A DNA stretch of 64,000 bases from the NCBI GenBank assembly GCA_963663365.2, contig CAXXIH010000003.1, forward strand, positions 558,001 through 622,000. Reading direction: 5' to 3'. Position 1 is the first letter of the stretch; each line of letters starts with the position of its first letter. This document shows positions 35,659 to 44,625 of this stretch, piece after piece. The notes under the pieces are model-generated. The model was not told the DNA's origin. It worked only from the letters and a program-made list of their open reading frames with translations, and did not search any database. Both the position numbers and the translations under genes were made by a program. This DNA is from G963663365 sp963663365. Lineage in GTDB: Bacteria; Hinthialibacterota; Hinthialibacteria; Hinthialibacterales; G963663365.

Positions 35659-36876
35659 CTATTCGGTATCTTTAAAATCTTCCGCTTCAATCCAGCCGAC
35701 AAGATATCCGTGGTTTGATAACGTCCCAATTTTAACCGGTTCTGTGGCATCGCCATAAAAAGCGTATAGGTCTTTGTTAAAGCCCGACCCATTATGCACA
35801 CCGTAAACAAAGTTATTGCCGGAACTGGGTATTGCACGGGTCATGAATTGGTCTTTTTCCCGCCAGAGTTCAATATCGTGGCGAAAAATTGTCGTCTCTT
35901 TTGTGTCCCGATTGTATTCTGTTCGATAGGGCGCCATGATCGGCGCCAGTGTCCAATCATCGGTAAGCAGATACACATTCCGGAATTTGATTTTCCGCAG
36001 AAACGGATCGAATTGCATCGAACCGCCGCTAAGTTCCAGATGCAAATCCTGGGAAAATCTTTCTTTTATTTTCATGGATGGCAGATCGCAAGTCTTGATC
36101 GTATGGGTTGCTGAGGACAACAGGTCATTCTGCGTCGCCCCGGGGATGATATCTTGGTAGACCAAAGTCCGTTCATCGAGCCATTCATGCGGCGGAACTC
36201 CATATGGAGAGGATGAGAAAGGCGAGATCGTAACATTTACATTGTCATCGACTGTGGTCCTTTCCAAAGTATTCAGGTCCAGAATCCGCAGGTCGTGTTT
36301 CGATGGACGAGCCACCTCGCTTCTCGGTCCGTGTTTGACCGTATAGGCGAGTTTTTTGAAATCAGGAGAAATGGTAAAGGCTGTGCATATCCGGGCCCAT
36401 TCTTCGCCGAAGATATCCTTCCCCAGCCTTCTGTATGGCTTCATCTCAAGCGTTTTTAAATTGAGTTCGGTTAGGTGAACTTCGTAGGTGCGCATATCGC
36501 ACCAAAGGAACATGGCTTTTCCCTTTTCGGGAACCGTGCGCAGAAGCCGGTCTGCATACCATGCGATATCTTCCGATACCTTATTGATTTCACCGGTTTT
36601 GAAATTGACCAGTGAGATGTCATTTCCCGATTTGACATAAAAGAGAAAACGGTCCAAGCGTCCGAAGAGCGATATGTTGGCCGGAAATGTGAGTTTCAGT
36701 GTTTGGGTTTCGCCGTTCTGTATACCGGCGATTTTAATTGTGTCTGCATCGACATAAAGCAACGCCGGGCACATCTCCGGGGTGATGACTTGGCATATGT
36801 TGCTATCAGGATGATCGGCGAAAGATATTGCTGACAGAATCAGAAAAAAACAAAGAATGATAGAAGTTCGGTGCAT
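35659..36876 (-). CDS. Secreted protein B of unknown function (possible beta-propeller)
   Basis: 405 residues with GAGG before the ATG. A Sec signal peptide (IILCFFLILSAISFA) precedes the same CQVITPEMCP motif as in the downstream paralogue. The two proteins share RTxPEKxKAMFLxxH-type segments, LGKDIFGEEWARI/LGKDVFGEEWDRL, HEWLDERTLVYQDI and the C-terminal GWIEAEDF. The beta-rich, ISPDFKKLAYTV-containing pattern suggests a propeller. It follows the secretin-N-like gene A after 44 bases, so A and B are probably co-transcribed and may work together in the envelope. Confidence 0.75.
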   Translation of the reverse strand: MHRTSIILCFFLILSAISFADHPDSNICQVITPEMCPALLYVDADTIKIAGIQNGETQTLKLTFPANISLFGRLDRFLFYVKSGNDISLVNFKTGEINKVSEDIAWYADRLLRTVPEKGKAMFLWCDMRTYEVHLTELNLKTLEMKPYRRLGKDIFGEEWARICTAFTISPDFKKLAYTVKHGPRSEVARPSKHDLRILDLNTLERTTVDDNVNVTISPFSSSPYGVPPHEWLDERTLVYQDIIPGATQNDLLSSATHTIKTCDLPSMKIKERFSQDLHLELSGGSMQFDPFLRKIKFRNVYLLTDDWTLAPIMAPYRTEYNRDTKETTIFRHDIELWREKDQFMTRAIPSSGNNFVYGVHNGSGFNKDLYAFYGDATEPVKIGTLSNHGYLVGWIEAEDFKDTE

Positions 36877-36920
36877 CGCGTAGACCTCTTTTCCCTCTCA
36901 ATTTTATAACGCGAAGAGCA

Positions 36921-37427
36921 TTATGTCCGTGCGCGGCCAAGCCGGAATTTCCAAGCCACCAGCCCTACAATGAACGCCGCCGTAATCCCCACAGCTACAC
37001 CCATCATGAAATAACGCATACCCGCTTGGGGTTTGAGCATTTTGATCTTGTTGATGACCGCTTTGGGGCCGATTCGTACAGCACCCGTTTCGAAAACGAC
37101 ATAATCCAGTCCCACCGAAGGAAGCACGGCATCGAGGATCTCTCGCACTGAGGGATTATCGAGTTTGAAAATCACTTTGGGATTGCATCCCTGATCGAGC
37201 ACGAAGTTGAGTCCGGATTCGTCCTGCAACAGAATTAGAATTGTGCTGAGTTCGGTTTCGTCGGCAACAAGGGGCCCGCTTAGCCTATAGTCTAATGCTT
37301 CCTGAGTATCTGCTGTTTGAGAATTCGACGAGTAAGGAAAAAGAATGAGAAGATATGCAGGCGCGGCAAAAAGAAATAGGAACGAATAATACCTTGTGTC
37401 TAATGAAACATCCCAAATACGTTTCAA
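36921..37427 (-). CDS. Secretin-N/STN-like membrane protein A
   Basis: 168 residues from a TTG start (no ATG is available near it). An N-terminal hydrophobic segment (YSFLFLFAAPAYLLILF) acts as signal or anchor. The middle (about 45-115) has the STN/secretin N0-like pattern: SGPLVADETELSTILILLQ, then NPKVIFKLDNPSVREILDAV and a final LDYVVFETGAVRIG. A second membrane helix (MMGVAVGITAAFIVGLVAW) lies near the C-terminus. Such domains occur in secretins and TonB-dependent receptor plugs; here the domain stands alone, so the partner is unknown. It is the intact paralogue of the IS-split gene at 32373-34309. Confidence 0.65.
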   Translation of the reverse strand: MKRIWDVSLDTRYYSFLFLFAAPAYLLILFPYSSNSQTADTQEALDYRLSGPLVADETELSTILILLQDESGLNFVLDQGCNPKVIFKLDNPSVREILDAVLPSVGLDYVVFETGAVRIGPKAVINKIKMLKPQAGMRYFMMGVAVGITAAFIVGLVAWKFRLGRART

Positions 37428-37546
37428 GACTCTATACCCCCACGGTTTGTTTCAATATACAACGAAACCTGCGGAAGTGAGTAACCGCGTCTTGATTTAA
37501 CAGACGTTTCGGTGAGGTTATTGTGCCACAGTGCACAAATGAAAAA

Positions 37547-38455
37547 TCAAACCGATACGGCTTTGACTCGTGGAGCGGAATCGGATTGAGTTTGCGCTGC
37601 ACGGTCCAGCTTGGTGCAAAGATGATTGCATAGCCGCGCCAGTTCGACGCGAAGTTGTTGGCGGGGGACGATCATATCGACCATTCCCTTCTCCACCAAA
37701 AACTCAGCCGTCTGGAATCCGTCGGGAAGACGCTGTCCGATGGTTTGCTCAATTACCCGCGGTCCGGCAAAACCGATACGTGCTCCGGGCTCGGAGACAA
37801 TCACATGTCCCAATGCCGCAAAGCTGGCCGCAACTCCGGCGGTAGTCGGATTGGTCATAACCGAAATGAAAGGAACGCATTTTTTGTGCATACGGGCCAC
37901 GGCTGCACTGGTCTTGGCCATTTGCATCAAAGACAACATGCCTTCCTGCATTCTCGCGCCGCCGCTGGATGAGCAGATGATGAGAGGAACTCGTGCATCC
38001 AAGGCGCGTTCCGCCGCACGGGTTATCTTTTCGCCGACAACCGAACCCATGCTTGCGCCCATGAACGAGAAGTCGATGACGGCCAGGCTGATCTTGCGCC
38101 CTTCTAAAAGTCCCCAGCCCGAAAGCACAGCCTCTTTAAGGCCGGTTTTCTTTTGACTGGCAACCATCTTGTCGGGGTAACCATCGAATCCCAATGGATC
38201 ACAGGACACCAAATCGCCGTCGAATTCTTTAAAAGAATCTTTATCTACAAGCAGTTTTACACGCTCTTGCGCCGTCATGCGGTAATAAAAACTGCACTTC
38301 GGGCAAATCTGCAGATTGGTTGCGAGCTGATCGTTGGTGATGTATTCCTCACAATTATCGCAACGTTTCCACAGCCCTGCGGGCATCTCGCGCTTCTTTG
38401 TTTGATCTTGCGCAGACAAATCTGTAAAACGTACTTTTCTACGAAACCACGCCAT
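37547..38455 (-). CDS. accD: Acetyl-CoA carboxylase, carboxyltransferase beta subunit
   Basis: 302 residues with GAGGTGG four bases before the ATG. An N-terminal four-Cys zinc finger (CDNCEEYI and CPKCSFYY, about residues 33-57) is followed by the crotonase-like core with SSSGGARMQEGMLSLMQMAK, TNPTTAGVAASFAALG and GFAGPRVIEQTIGQRLPDGF. AccD with AccA transfers carboxyl from biotin to acetyl-CoA in fatty acid synthesis. It follows trpB-trpA on the same strand, a gene order seen in several phyla; accA is not in the window. Confidence 0.97.
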   Translation of the reverse strand: MAWFRRKVRFTDLSAQDQTKKREMPAGLWKRCDNCEEYITNDQLATNLQICPKCSFYYRMTAQERVKLLVDKDSFKEFDGDLVSCDPLGFDGYPDKMVASQKKTGLKEAVLSGWGLLEGRKISLAVIDFSFMGASMGSVVGEKITRAAERALDARVPLIICSSSGGARMQEGMLSLMQMAKTSAAVARMHKKCVPFISVMTNPTTAGVAASFAALGHVIVSEPGARIGFAGPRVIEQTIGQRLPDGFQTAEFLVEKGMVDMIVPRQQLRVELARLCNHLCTKLDRAAQTQSDSAPRVKAVSV

Positions 38456-38580
38456 AGAACCACCTCAGTCGCTTTTAAGCATACATGAACTCCCCCGCTT
38501 AGGCCAAACCAAGTCCAAATCTTGGTCATACCGAAGCAAAATCCATCTTATGCAACGAACGCCATGGGAGAATGGCGACG

Positions 38581-39411
38581 TTACAGCCCTTTGTGTACGG
38601 CATCAATGATCGGACGAACAAAATCTGCCGCAATTTTGGCTTTTTGTGCGGGTTCTGCTTTGTCCACAATATCCACCAGGGCGCTACCGACAACCGCTCC
38701 ATCGGCATGTTGCACAACCTGCGTTGCCTGTTCCGGAGCTTTGATCCCGAATCCCACGACCACCGGCAAATCTGTCCGCGCCTTGATCCGGCCCAGGTTT
38801 TGTTCCAGATCATCGGCCAAATTGTCCCGTGCTCCTGTCACCCCTGTACAGGAAACATAATAGAGAAACCCGGTTGCCGCATCGGAGATTAATCCAATTC
38901 TTTCGTCTGTGCTGGTGGGCGCAATCAGGCACACCATAGCCAGATTGTGGGCCGCCAAGGCGCAACCCAGCTCCGCGGATTCTTCCGGAGGAGCATCGAC
39001 CACAATAAATCCATCCAAACCGGCCGCAGCCGAATCCGCAGCGATCTGTTCAAAACCACGCCGCATTAGAGGATTTACGTAAGTCATACATATGATTGGT
39101 GTTGAATGTCCTTTGCTGCGAAGTTTTTTAACTATGGAAAGCAGCCCCGGGAAATCCATCCCGCCTTCCAGGGCACGGTATGCCGCCCTTTGATTGACCG
39201 GTCCATCGGCCATGGGATCTGAAAACGGCATCCCCAATTCCAGGATATCGGTGCCCGCCTCGCAGAGTGCCGAGGCTATCTCGAATGAAGTCTGAGAGTC
39301 AGGATCGCCTGCCACGACATAGGGAATAAAAACTCCCCCGCCGTTGGCTTTGCGTTCCTGGAACGCTTGTTTAATGGCGTCAATGCCACGTAATGAATTC
39401 ATCACAGTCAT
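38581..39411 (-). CDS. trpA: Tryptophan synthase alpha subunit
   Basis: 276 residues. It cleaves indole-3-glycerol phosphate to indole, which is channelled to TrpB. The catalytic Glu is in DILELGMPFSDPMADGP (about residues 55-71) and the catalytic Asp in the ADGP part of the same segment. CMTYVNPLMRRGFEQ, YYVSCTGVTGARDNL and VGFGIKAPEQ are conserved family segments. Its ATG overlaps the trpB stop (ATGA), so the two are translationally coupled. Confidence 0.97.
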   Translation of the reverse strand: MTVMNSLRGIDAIKQAFQERKANGGGVFIPYVVAGDPDSQTSFEIASALCEAGTDILELGMPFSDPMADGPVNQRAAYRALEGGMDFPGLLSIVKKLRSKGHSTPIICMTYVNPLMRRGFEQIAADSAAAGLDGFIVVDAPPEESAELGCALAAHNLAMVCLIAPTSTDERIGLISDAATGFLYYVSCTGVTGARDNLADDLEQNLGRIKARTDLPVVVGFGIKAPEQATQVVQHADGAVVGSALVDIVDKAEPAQKAKIAADFVRPIIDAVHKGL

Positions 39412-40628
39412 CGGTCAATCCCCAAGAATTTTGCCGCAGTCTCAACATCTTTGTCGCCGCGCCCGGACAGATTTACAATAACAATCTGATCGCTGGACAT
39501 TGTGGGGGCGACTTTAATGACCTCGGCGATGGCGTGGGAACTTTCCAATGCAGGCAAAATTCCCTCGGTTTGGGCCAAAAGGCTAAAGCCTTCCAGGGCC
39601 TCGGAGTCAGTGATCGAATGATATTCGGCCCTTCCGGTGTCTCTGTAAAATGCGTGTTCCGGTCCCACTCCCGGATAATCCAATCCCGCCGAAATCGAAT
39701 GCGCCAGGCTGATTTGCCCATCCTCGTTTTGAAGCAGAGGGCTGTATTGGCCGTGCAGCACACCCGGCTGGCCATGCCCTAATGGCGCCGCATGACGGCC
39801 TGTCTCAATGCCTTCACCGGCTGCTTCCACACCGATAAATCGGACTGCCTCATCTTCATAGAAGTAATGGAAAATGCCGATGGCATTACTTCCGCCGCCC
39901 ACGCAGGCGATGATTGTATCGGGCAGCCTGCCGAACATTTCTGTGCACTGCTCTTTGGTTTCTTTGCCGATGACGGTCTGAAACTCACGGACCAGCTCCG
40001 GGTAGGGATGGGGACCCGCTACGGTGCCGATGACATAGTAGGTGTTCCGCACATTCGTGACCCAGTCGCGGATGGCTTCATTCATCGCGTCTTTGAGCGT
40101 GCATGAGCCGGAATCGACCGGCATGACTTCCGCTCCCAGCAATTTCATTCGAAACACATTCAGACGCTGCCGGACCGTATCCTCGGTTCCCATGTAAACC
40201 ACGGTTTTAAGACCTAAGAGTGCGCCCACCGTGGCGGTGGCAACGCCGTGTTGCCCTGCCCCGGTTTCGGCGATGATGCGCGGCTTGCCCATTCTTTTGG
40301 CCAATAGGCCCTGGCCGATGGTGTTGTTGATTTTATGCGCGCCGGTATGCACCAAATCTTCGCGCTTCAAATAAATTTGCGCACCGCCTAAATGCTCGGT
40401 AAGCCGCCGGGCATAATAAAGCGGAGTTGGGCGGCCGGCGTATTGACGAAGATGCCACCTGAATTCCTTGAGAAAATCCTCGTCTGCAATCGCCGCGCGA
40501 TAAGCGCTTTCCAGCTCATCTAAAGCCGGCATTAGGGTTTCGGGCACATACTTCCCGCCATAGGGGCCGAAGCGGCCGCGAGTATCGGGCCGCTTTGTTT
40601 GTTGTGTTGGTTGTGTGGCTGTAACCAT
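39408..40628 (-). CDS. trpB: Tryptophan synthase beta subunit
   Basis: 406 residues from ATG 40628, with AGGTG upstream (the frame also has a GTG three codons earlier). It condenses indole with serine using pyridoxal phosphate. The PLP lysine is in the motif HTGAHKINN (about residue 98), the substrate/phosphate loop GGGSNAIG near 244, and ETGAGQHGVATA near 120. A short 15-residue N-terminal extension is rich in Thr and Gln. First gene of trpB-trpA-accD; the rest of the trp pathway is not in the window. Confidence 0.97.
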   Translation of the reverse strand: MVTATQPTQQTKRPDTRGRFGPYGGKYVPETLMPALDELESAYRAAIADEDFLKEFRWHLRQYAGRPTPLYYARRLTEHLGGAQIYLKREDLVHTGAHKINNTIGQGLLAKRMGKPRIIAETGAGQHGVATATVGALLGLKTVVYMGTEDTVRQRLNVFRMKLLGAEVMPVDSGSCTLKDAMNEAIRDWVTNVRNTYYVIGTVAGPHPYPELVREFQTVIGKETKEQCTEMFGRLPDTIIACVGGGSNAIGIFHYFYEDEAVRFIGVEAAGEGIETGRHAAPLGHGQPGVLHGQYSPLLQNEDGQISLAHSISAGLDYPGVGPEHAFYRDTGRAEYHSITDSEALEGFSLLAQTEGILPALESSHAIAEVIKVAPTMSSDQIVIVNLSGRGDKDVETAAKFLGIDR

Positions 40629-40842
40629 AAGTATCACCTAGTGAGATTCAGCGTAGTGAAACAAGTCCCGGCATAAAACCCAAGTGAACCGCCGACTGGC
40701 CCTTTTGTGCAAGCTGGCTTCCTGCCCCGCAGCAACCGACAACATTTGATTTACATAGCGCACTACCAAGGGGATGTTTACTTCGGTAGTGTTTGGCTTT
40801 GTGTTCGGGATTTTGGCCCCAAAGGCACTTGGACTTGTACTC

Positions 40843-41655
40843 GTGAAATTCTACGACCAGCTCGCCGATATCTACGATCTCTGGGTTCCTTGGAAAGAGC
40901 GTTCCCAAAAGCAAATCCCCTTTTACGAAAGGCTTTTCCAGGAACTGCGGGCCTCCCGGGTGCTGGATGCAGGATGCGGAACCGGGCCACTGGCCGTGGA
41001 ACTGGCCTGCCGGGGCTATGAGGTAACGGCCATTGATTCTTCCGCCCGTATGGTCGAACTGACAAAGCAGCGGACAGAGAAACGGGATGCCGATGTTCAG
41101 GTTCATAAAGCTGATCTCTGCAAACCGTTTGAGGGAGTAAACGGCGTTCAAGATGTTGTCCTTTGCCTGGAAGGAACCGTCGCGCATTTTTTTGACCGAA
41201 ACGCATTGCTCGGTTTTTTGCGGAATGTCAAAAAGTGGTTAAGGCCGAATGGCGCGCTGGTATTGCATTTGCCGAACTTCCAACGTTTGCTGAACCACCG
41301 TCCCCATTATCTTCCGGTACAGGGCAGCCGCCCGCCTAAAAAAGCGAAATCAAAACCGTCGGCCAATGCAGTAATTGAACCGCAAGCCGAGACTCTTTTT
41401 ATAAGCCGGTATGATTACGGCCAAAGCCGTATTGGTATGGATTTAATCGTTTTGCAGTCTGATGGCGGCCCATGGACCCAGGCTGTGTATCATACGGCCT
41501 ATTACCCGTGGACCGCAGAAGAACTGATTGAAATCCTTCGGGAAGAAGGATTTGAGGAACCCTTAACGTATGGGGATTTTGATTACGGGGAATTTAACCC
41601 CGATGTGCATGAGGAACTGCTGATTGTCGCAGAAGCAGCGGAGAAAATTGAATGA
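40843..41655 (+). CDS. SAM-dependent class I methyltransferase
   Basis: 270 residues from GTG 40843 (VKFYDQLADIYDLW), chosen because methyltransferases of this kind begin at this point; the frame also has ATG 40774, which would add a hydrophobic stretch but has no well-spaced Shine-Dalgarno. The AdoMet loop VLDAGCGTGPLAVELA (about residues 41-56) is canonical, with AIDSSARMVE as the acidic strand-2 end and VLCLEGTVAHF at strand 4. A basic Lys/Pro-rich insert lies near residue 175. Substrate unknown. Its TGA overlaps the ATG of the next gene (ATGA), so the pair is coupled. Confidence 0.8.
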   Translation: MKFYDQLADIYDLWVPWKERSQKQIPFYERLFQELRASRVLDAGCGTGPLAVELACRGYEVTAIDSSARMVELTKQRTEKRDADVQVHKADLCKPFEGVNGVQDVVLCLEGTVAHFFDRNALLGFLRNVKKWLRPNGALVLHLPNFQRLLNHRPHYLPVQGSRPPKKAKSKPSANAVIEPQAETLFISRYDYGQSRIGMDLIVLQSDGGPWTQAVYHTAYYPWTAEELIEILREEGFEEPLTYGDFDYGEFNPDVHEELLIVAEAAEKIE

Positions 41656-42677
41656 AATGGTGGTTGAGGGCTTATCCCCATGAGATGGCTCGTGTAATTG
41701 GAAACGGAATCAGTCCAAAGGCGTTTGCAGGCAAGCTTAAGGACTGGGGATTTGAAGGTTTGTGGTTTTCTACCTACAACCAGGGACGTCCGGTGTGGGC
41801 CGATGGCTGGTGTGAGTACGGAAAAGATTTCGATCCTTACCTCAAAGAAATCGGTGAGCGTGGAATGGGAACCGTGGCGGTTGTCGATTGCTTTCACGAC
41901 AAAATCCGCTTTTATGAGGATACCAGCACCCAGCCGGTTGTTGTGAACGGCTTTATGTCGAATGGTGATTATCGTCCGATTTGTCCTACCTCTCCGGGGC
42001 ATCTGGCCTTGATTGCCGGCCGTGTCGAGGCGGCGGCTAAAACTCTAAAGCCGGACGGCATCGCCCTCGATTATCTTTGGCACCCGTTTTATTGGCAAAA
42101 GGATAATGGGCAAGACAATCTGCCCATGGGCTGTATATGCCATCGCTGTTTGGCAACCGCACGGCGTGGTGATGTTGGCCTTTCGGCCTGCGAAGGTATT
42201 GAAGAATCCATCGATCTGCCCAAATACCAATGCAAAAAACTGCGCAAAAAGACTTCATGGGATAATACCATCAGCGCTTGGGTAATCTGGCGCTCGGCAC
42301 ATATAACCCAGATTGCGCGTGAACTACGCAAATTGAGCGGACGAAGACGGAAGATCGTGCATATCGTGCCGCCTCAAGAACCGGAGAGTCTGCTTCGGGA
42401 TGTATTTATGCGCTCCGCTCAAGATGTACTCAAACTTACCAAAGAGAAATTTACTTTAAGCCCGCTGCTTCATGCGCCTCTGCTTGGAAAATCGGATGCG
42501 TGGGTGGAAGGAAGTCTCAAAGCCTTTCAAGCGCTTAATGATGATACTGTGCCCGGTTTACTGCCGCCCAAGGGTGAATCGGCGCGGACTTGGAAGCGAT
42601 CCTGGAGCCGGACTTTATCAAAACTGGATGTAGAAGAAGCTATTGCTTCCTCGCTTGAACTTTGGCTTGAGGGATAG
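41652..42677 (+). CDS. TIM-barrel-like protein, possible glycoside hydrolase
   Basis: 341 residues, start fixed by the ATGA overlap. The N-terminal half resembles an (alpha/beta)8 sugar-hydrolase barrel: LKDWGFEGLWFSTYNQGRP, MGTVAVVDCFHDKIRFYED and KPDGIALDYLWHPFYWQ, the last like the strand-4 or strand-5 acid site of glycosidases with extended putative-glycosidase folds. A GCICHRC cysteine pair follows (about residues 157-163). No signal peptide, so it is probably cytoplasmic. Because it is translationally coupled to a methyltransferase, a classical polysaccharide hydrolase is less certain; it may act on a small glycoside or another ligand. Confidence 0.55.
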   Translation: MKWWLRAYPHEMARVIGNGISPKAFAGKLKDWGFEGLWFSTYNQGRPVWADGWCEYGKDFDPYLKEIGERGMGTVAVVDCFHDKIRFYEDTSTQPVVVNGFMSNGDYRPICPTSPGHLALIAGRVEAAAKTLKPDGIALDYLWHPFYWQKDNGQDNLPMGCICHRCLATARRGDVGLSACEGIEESIDLPKYQCKKLRKKTSWDNTISAWVIWRSAHITQIARELRKLSGRRRKIVHIVPPQEPESLLRDVFMRSAQDVLKLTKEKFTLSPLLHAPLLGKSDAWVEGSLKAFQALNDDTVPGLLPPKGESARTWKRSWSRTLSKLDVEEAIASSLELWLEG

Positions 42678-42697
42678 GCCGTTAGCTGTATCCGGAT

Positions 42698-43276
42698 TCA
42701 GCGTTGCTGTTCTTGATCGGCATTTCCACGGCTTAGCCGTATTTTGCGCCATGCCATAAAAAGGTATAAAAGCAACCCGAAGTAGGCCAGCGTCTTAAGG
42801 ATGGAAAGAAAACGATAGCTCCAGTAGTTCATGGGGCCCAGATCGGCGAATTGCAGGCTGATCAGCAGGAGAACAGGAATCAATCCCAGCGCCCCGCGCA
42901 AGGATAACTGATGCTCCAAACTCCATTCACTGTGGCGCGATTGCCACAGTCCCAGTGCCAAAAGCCAAGCCGAAGCGGCAGCGCAAGTGAATAGGATGGA
43001 AGCCAGTCCGTCACGAAATCCAAACAGCACGCCCGGCCATTGCAAACAGGCCCAGAAAACCATCACATAGAACACGGCCATCAGAGCCGTAAAGGACGCC
43101 GCCAGCGCTGCCGCCGTAATCCAACGGTTACGCGGTAAAGGCGGGGGGCCATGGTGAGGTTTGCTATTCAACGTGCGAATCCAATTCTCCAAGAAGGTTA
43201 GTAACGTCTTTGTATGCTGAAGAGCAACGTCATGCAATTCCGGCGTGCCTGGAAACCGTTGGCGCGTTGACAGCAA
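42698..43276 (-). CDS. Small integral membrane protein of unknown function
   Basis: 192 residues from a TTG start; no ATG or clear Shine-Dalgarno is nearby, so the start is unsure. About 55 soluble residues are followed by four hydrophobic segments (near 57-77, 88-106, 127-142 and 160-172) and a basic tail. No family recognised. It is convergent with the TIM-barrel gene (20-base gap) and divergent from the acetate-kinase-like gene. Confidence 0.6.
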   Translation of the reverse strand: MLSTRQRFPGTPELHDVALQHTKTLLTFLENWIRTLNSKPHHGPPPLPRNRWITAAALAASFTALMAVFYVMVFWACLQWPGVLFGFRDGLASILFTCAAASAWLLALGLWQSRHSEWSLEHQLSLRGALGLIPVLLLISLQFADLGPMNYWSYRFLSILKTLAYFGLLLYLFMAWRKIRLSRGNADQEQQR

Positions 43277-43422
43277 ATACGCCGCATGTAAAGTCGAACG
43301 AGGCTGAGAACAGGTTCGCTCCGCGTTTGTCTACGCCATATTAAATCAGGCCGTACGATTCTAATGACGTTCTCCGCCCCGCCCCAAGTGGGCGGCGTGC
43401 GGCACAGCTGAACGAGATTGGG

Positions 43423-44622
43423 ATGTCCCGGAAAAACTCGACTTTTCTAATTGCCAACGTCGGCAGTACATCATTGAAATACCAAGTCCTGCGCATGCCG
43501 GAAGAAGTCTGCGTGGCCAAAGGCCGCTTTGAGCGCATTGGCCAAGAAGATGGAATCTGGTCGCATGAAGACCAAACGGAAACGCTTCCCTTGCCTGGGT
43601 ATGGTTCGGCAATTGACCGTATGGTTGCATTACTGGACGCGTCTGATGGACCTTTGGGAGGCTTGGATAGTCTGGATGGCGTCGGCTTCAAAACAGTTAT
43701 CGCAAAGGGAATTGATGGCTGTGTGGAACTGACCGCCGATGTCCTAAAGCGGATGGAAGCCTATACACTGTTAGCGCCTGCCCATAATCCGCCATATATC
43801 CAAGCGATCCGCGCTTTCTCGGAACGGTTGCCCAGCAAAAAGATGATTGGCCTATTCGAACCGGCTTTTCATCAGACCATGCCGGAATACGCCCGTATAT
43901 ATCCCATTCCCGAACGCTGGCGTACTGAACATGCAATTCGGCGCTATGGCTATCACGGCGCCTCGCATCGCTATGTGGCCGAACGTTTGCCGCAACTGAT
44001 GCAGCGCCCCGCAAATGAACTGCGTCTGATCTCTTGTCATTTGGGCGGTTCGTCGTCTCTGTGTGCGATTCAAGGCGGCAAGTCGATTGATACAAGCATG
44101 GGTTTCTCGCCTCAATCGGGTGTTTTTCATGCAACCCGCCATGGGGATCTGGATCCTTTCGCCGTTTTGTATGTCATGAAAGAGGAAGGACTCACGCCGG
44201 ATGCCGTGATTCCTTGGCTCACCAAACAAAGCGGGCTGGCGGGGATATCAGGCATTGCTTCCGGCGATTGCCGCGATATCGAAGAGGCAATGGATAACGG
44301 CAATGCCGATGCGAAACTCGCATTCGATGCATTTTGTTACGGTGTTAAAAAACAGATCGGTGCTTATTTGGCCGCGTTGGGGGGACTCGATGGGATTGGC
44401 TTTGCCGGTGGAATCGGCGAACGCGGAACACGTGTCCGTGCTGCGGTCTGCCAAGGATTAGCCGAACTAGGTATTGTATTGGACGAAAATGCGAATCAAG
44501 AGGCCAATGGCAAGGAAACATGCATTTCAACCGCCGAGTCTCCTGTCGCCATTTGGATTGTGCCAACGAACGAGGAACTAATTGTGGCGCGTGCGTGTCA
44601 CGAATTCTTGCAGGTGGAGTAA
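43423..44622 (+). CDS. Acetate-kinase-family protein with altered active site
   Basis: 399 residues, normal for AckA. The fold motifs are clear: NVGSTSLKYQ (phosphate loop, N-terminus), LAPAHNPP, YPIPERW, RRYGYHGASHRYV, KSIDTSMGFSPQSG, TRHGDLDP (Arg239), GFAGGIGERG and PTNEEL (Glu384). Three positions that are catalytic or ligand-binding in characterised acetate kinases differ: the Arg in the usual HRVVHGG becomes Lys90 in GFKTVIAKG, the Asp of FDTAFH becomes Glu146 in FEPAFH, and the Asn of HLGNG becomes Gly209. All are conservative but coordinated. It may phosphorylate a different carboxylate. It is followed by prs after three bases. Confidence 0.85.
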   Translation: MSRKNSTFLIANVGSTSLKYQVLRMPEEVCVAKGRFERIGQEDGIWSHEDQTETLPLPGYGSAIDRMVALLDASDGPLGGLDSLDGVGFKTVIAKGIDGCVELTADVLKRMEAYTLLAPAHNPPYIQAIRAFSERLPSKKMIGLFEPAFHQTMPEYARIYPIPERWRTEHAIRRYGYHGASHRYVAERLPQLMQRPANELRLISCHLGGSSSLCAIQGGKSIDTSMGFSPQSGVFHATRHGDLDPFAVLYVMKEEGLTPDAVIPWLTKQSGLAGISGIASGDCRDIEEAMDNGNADAKLAFDAFCYGVKKQIGAYLAALGGLDGIGFAGGIGERGTRVRAAVCQGLAELGIVLDENANQEANGKETCISTAESPVAIWIVPTNEELIVARACHEFLQVE

Positions 44623-44625
44623 ACA

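Noticed and set aside
40774..40842. ATG 40774 as start of the methyltransferase with an N-terminal membrane helix
   Set aside because: The extra 23 residues look like read-through of non-coding DNA, and the AAGGGG touches the ATG with no spacing.
43379..43395. GC-rich hairpin just before the acetate-kinase-like gene as a riboswitch
   Set aside because: Only a six-bp stem with a five-base loop; too simple to support a regulatory call.
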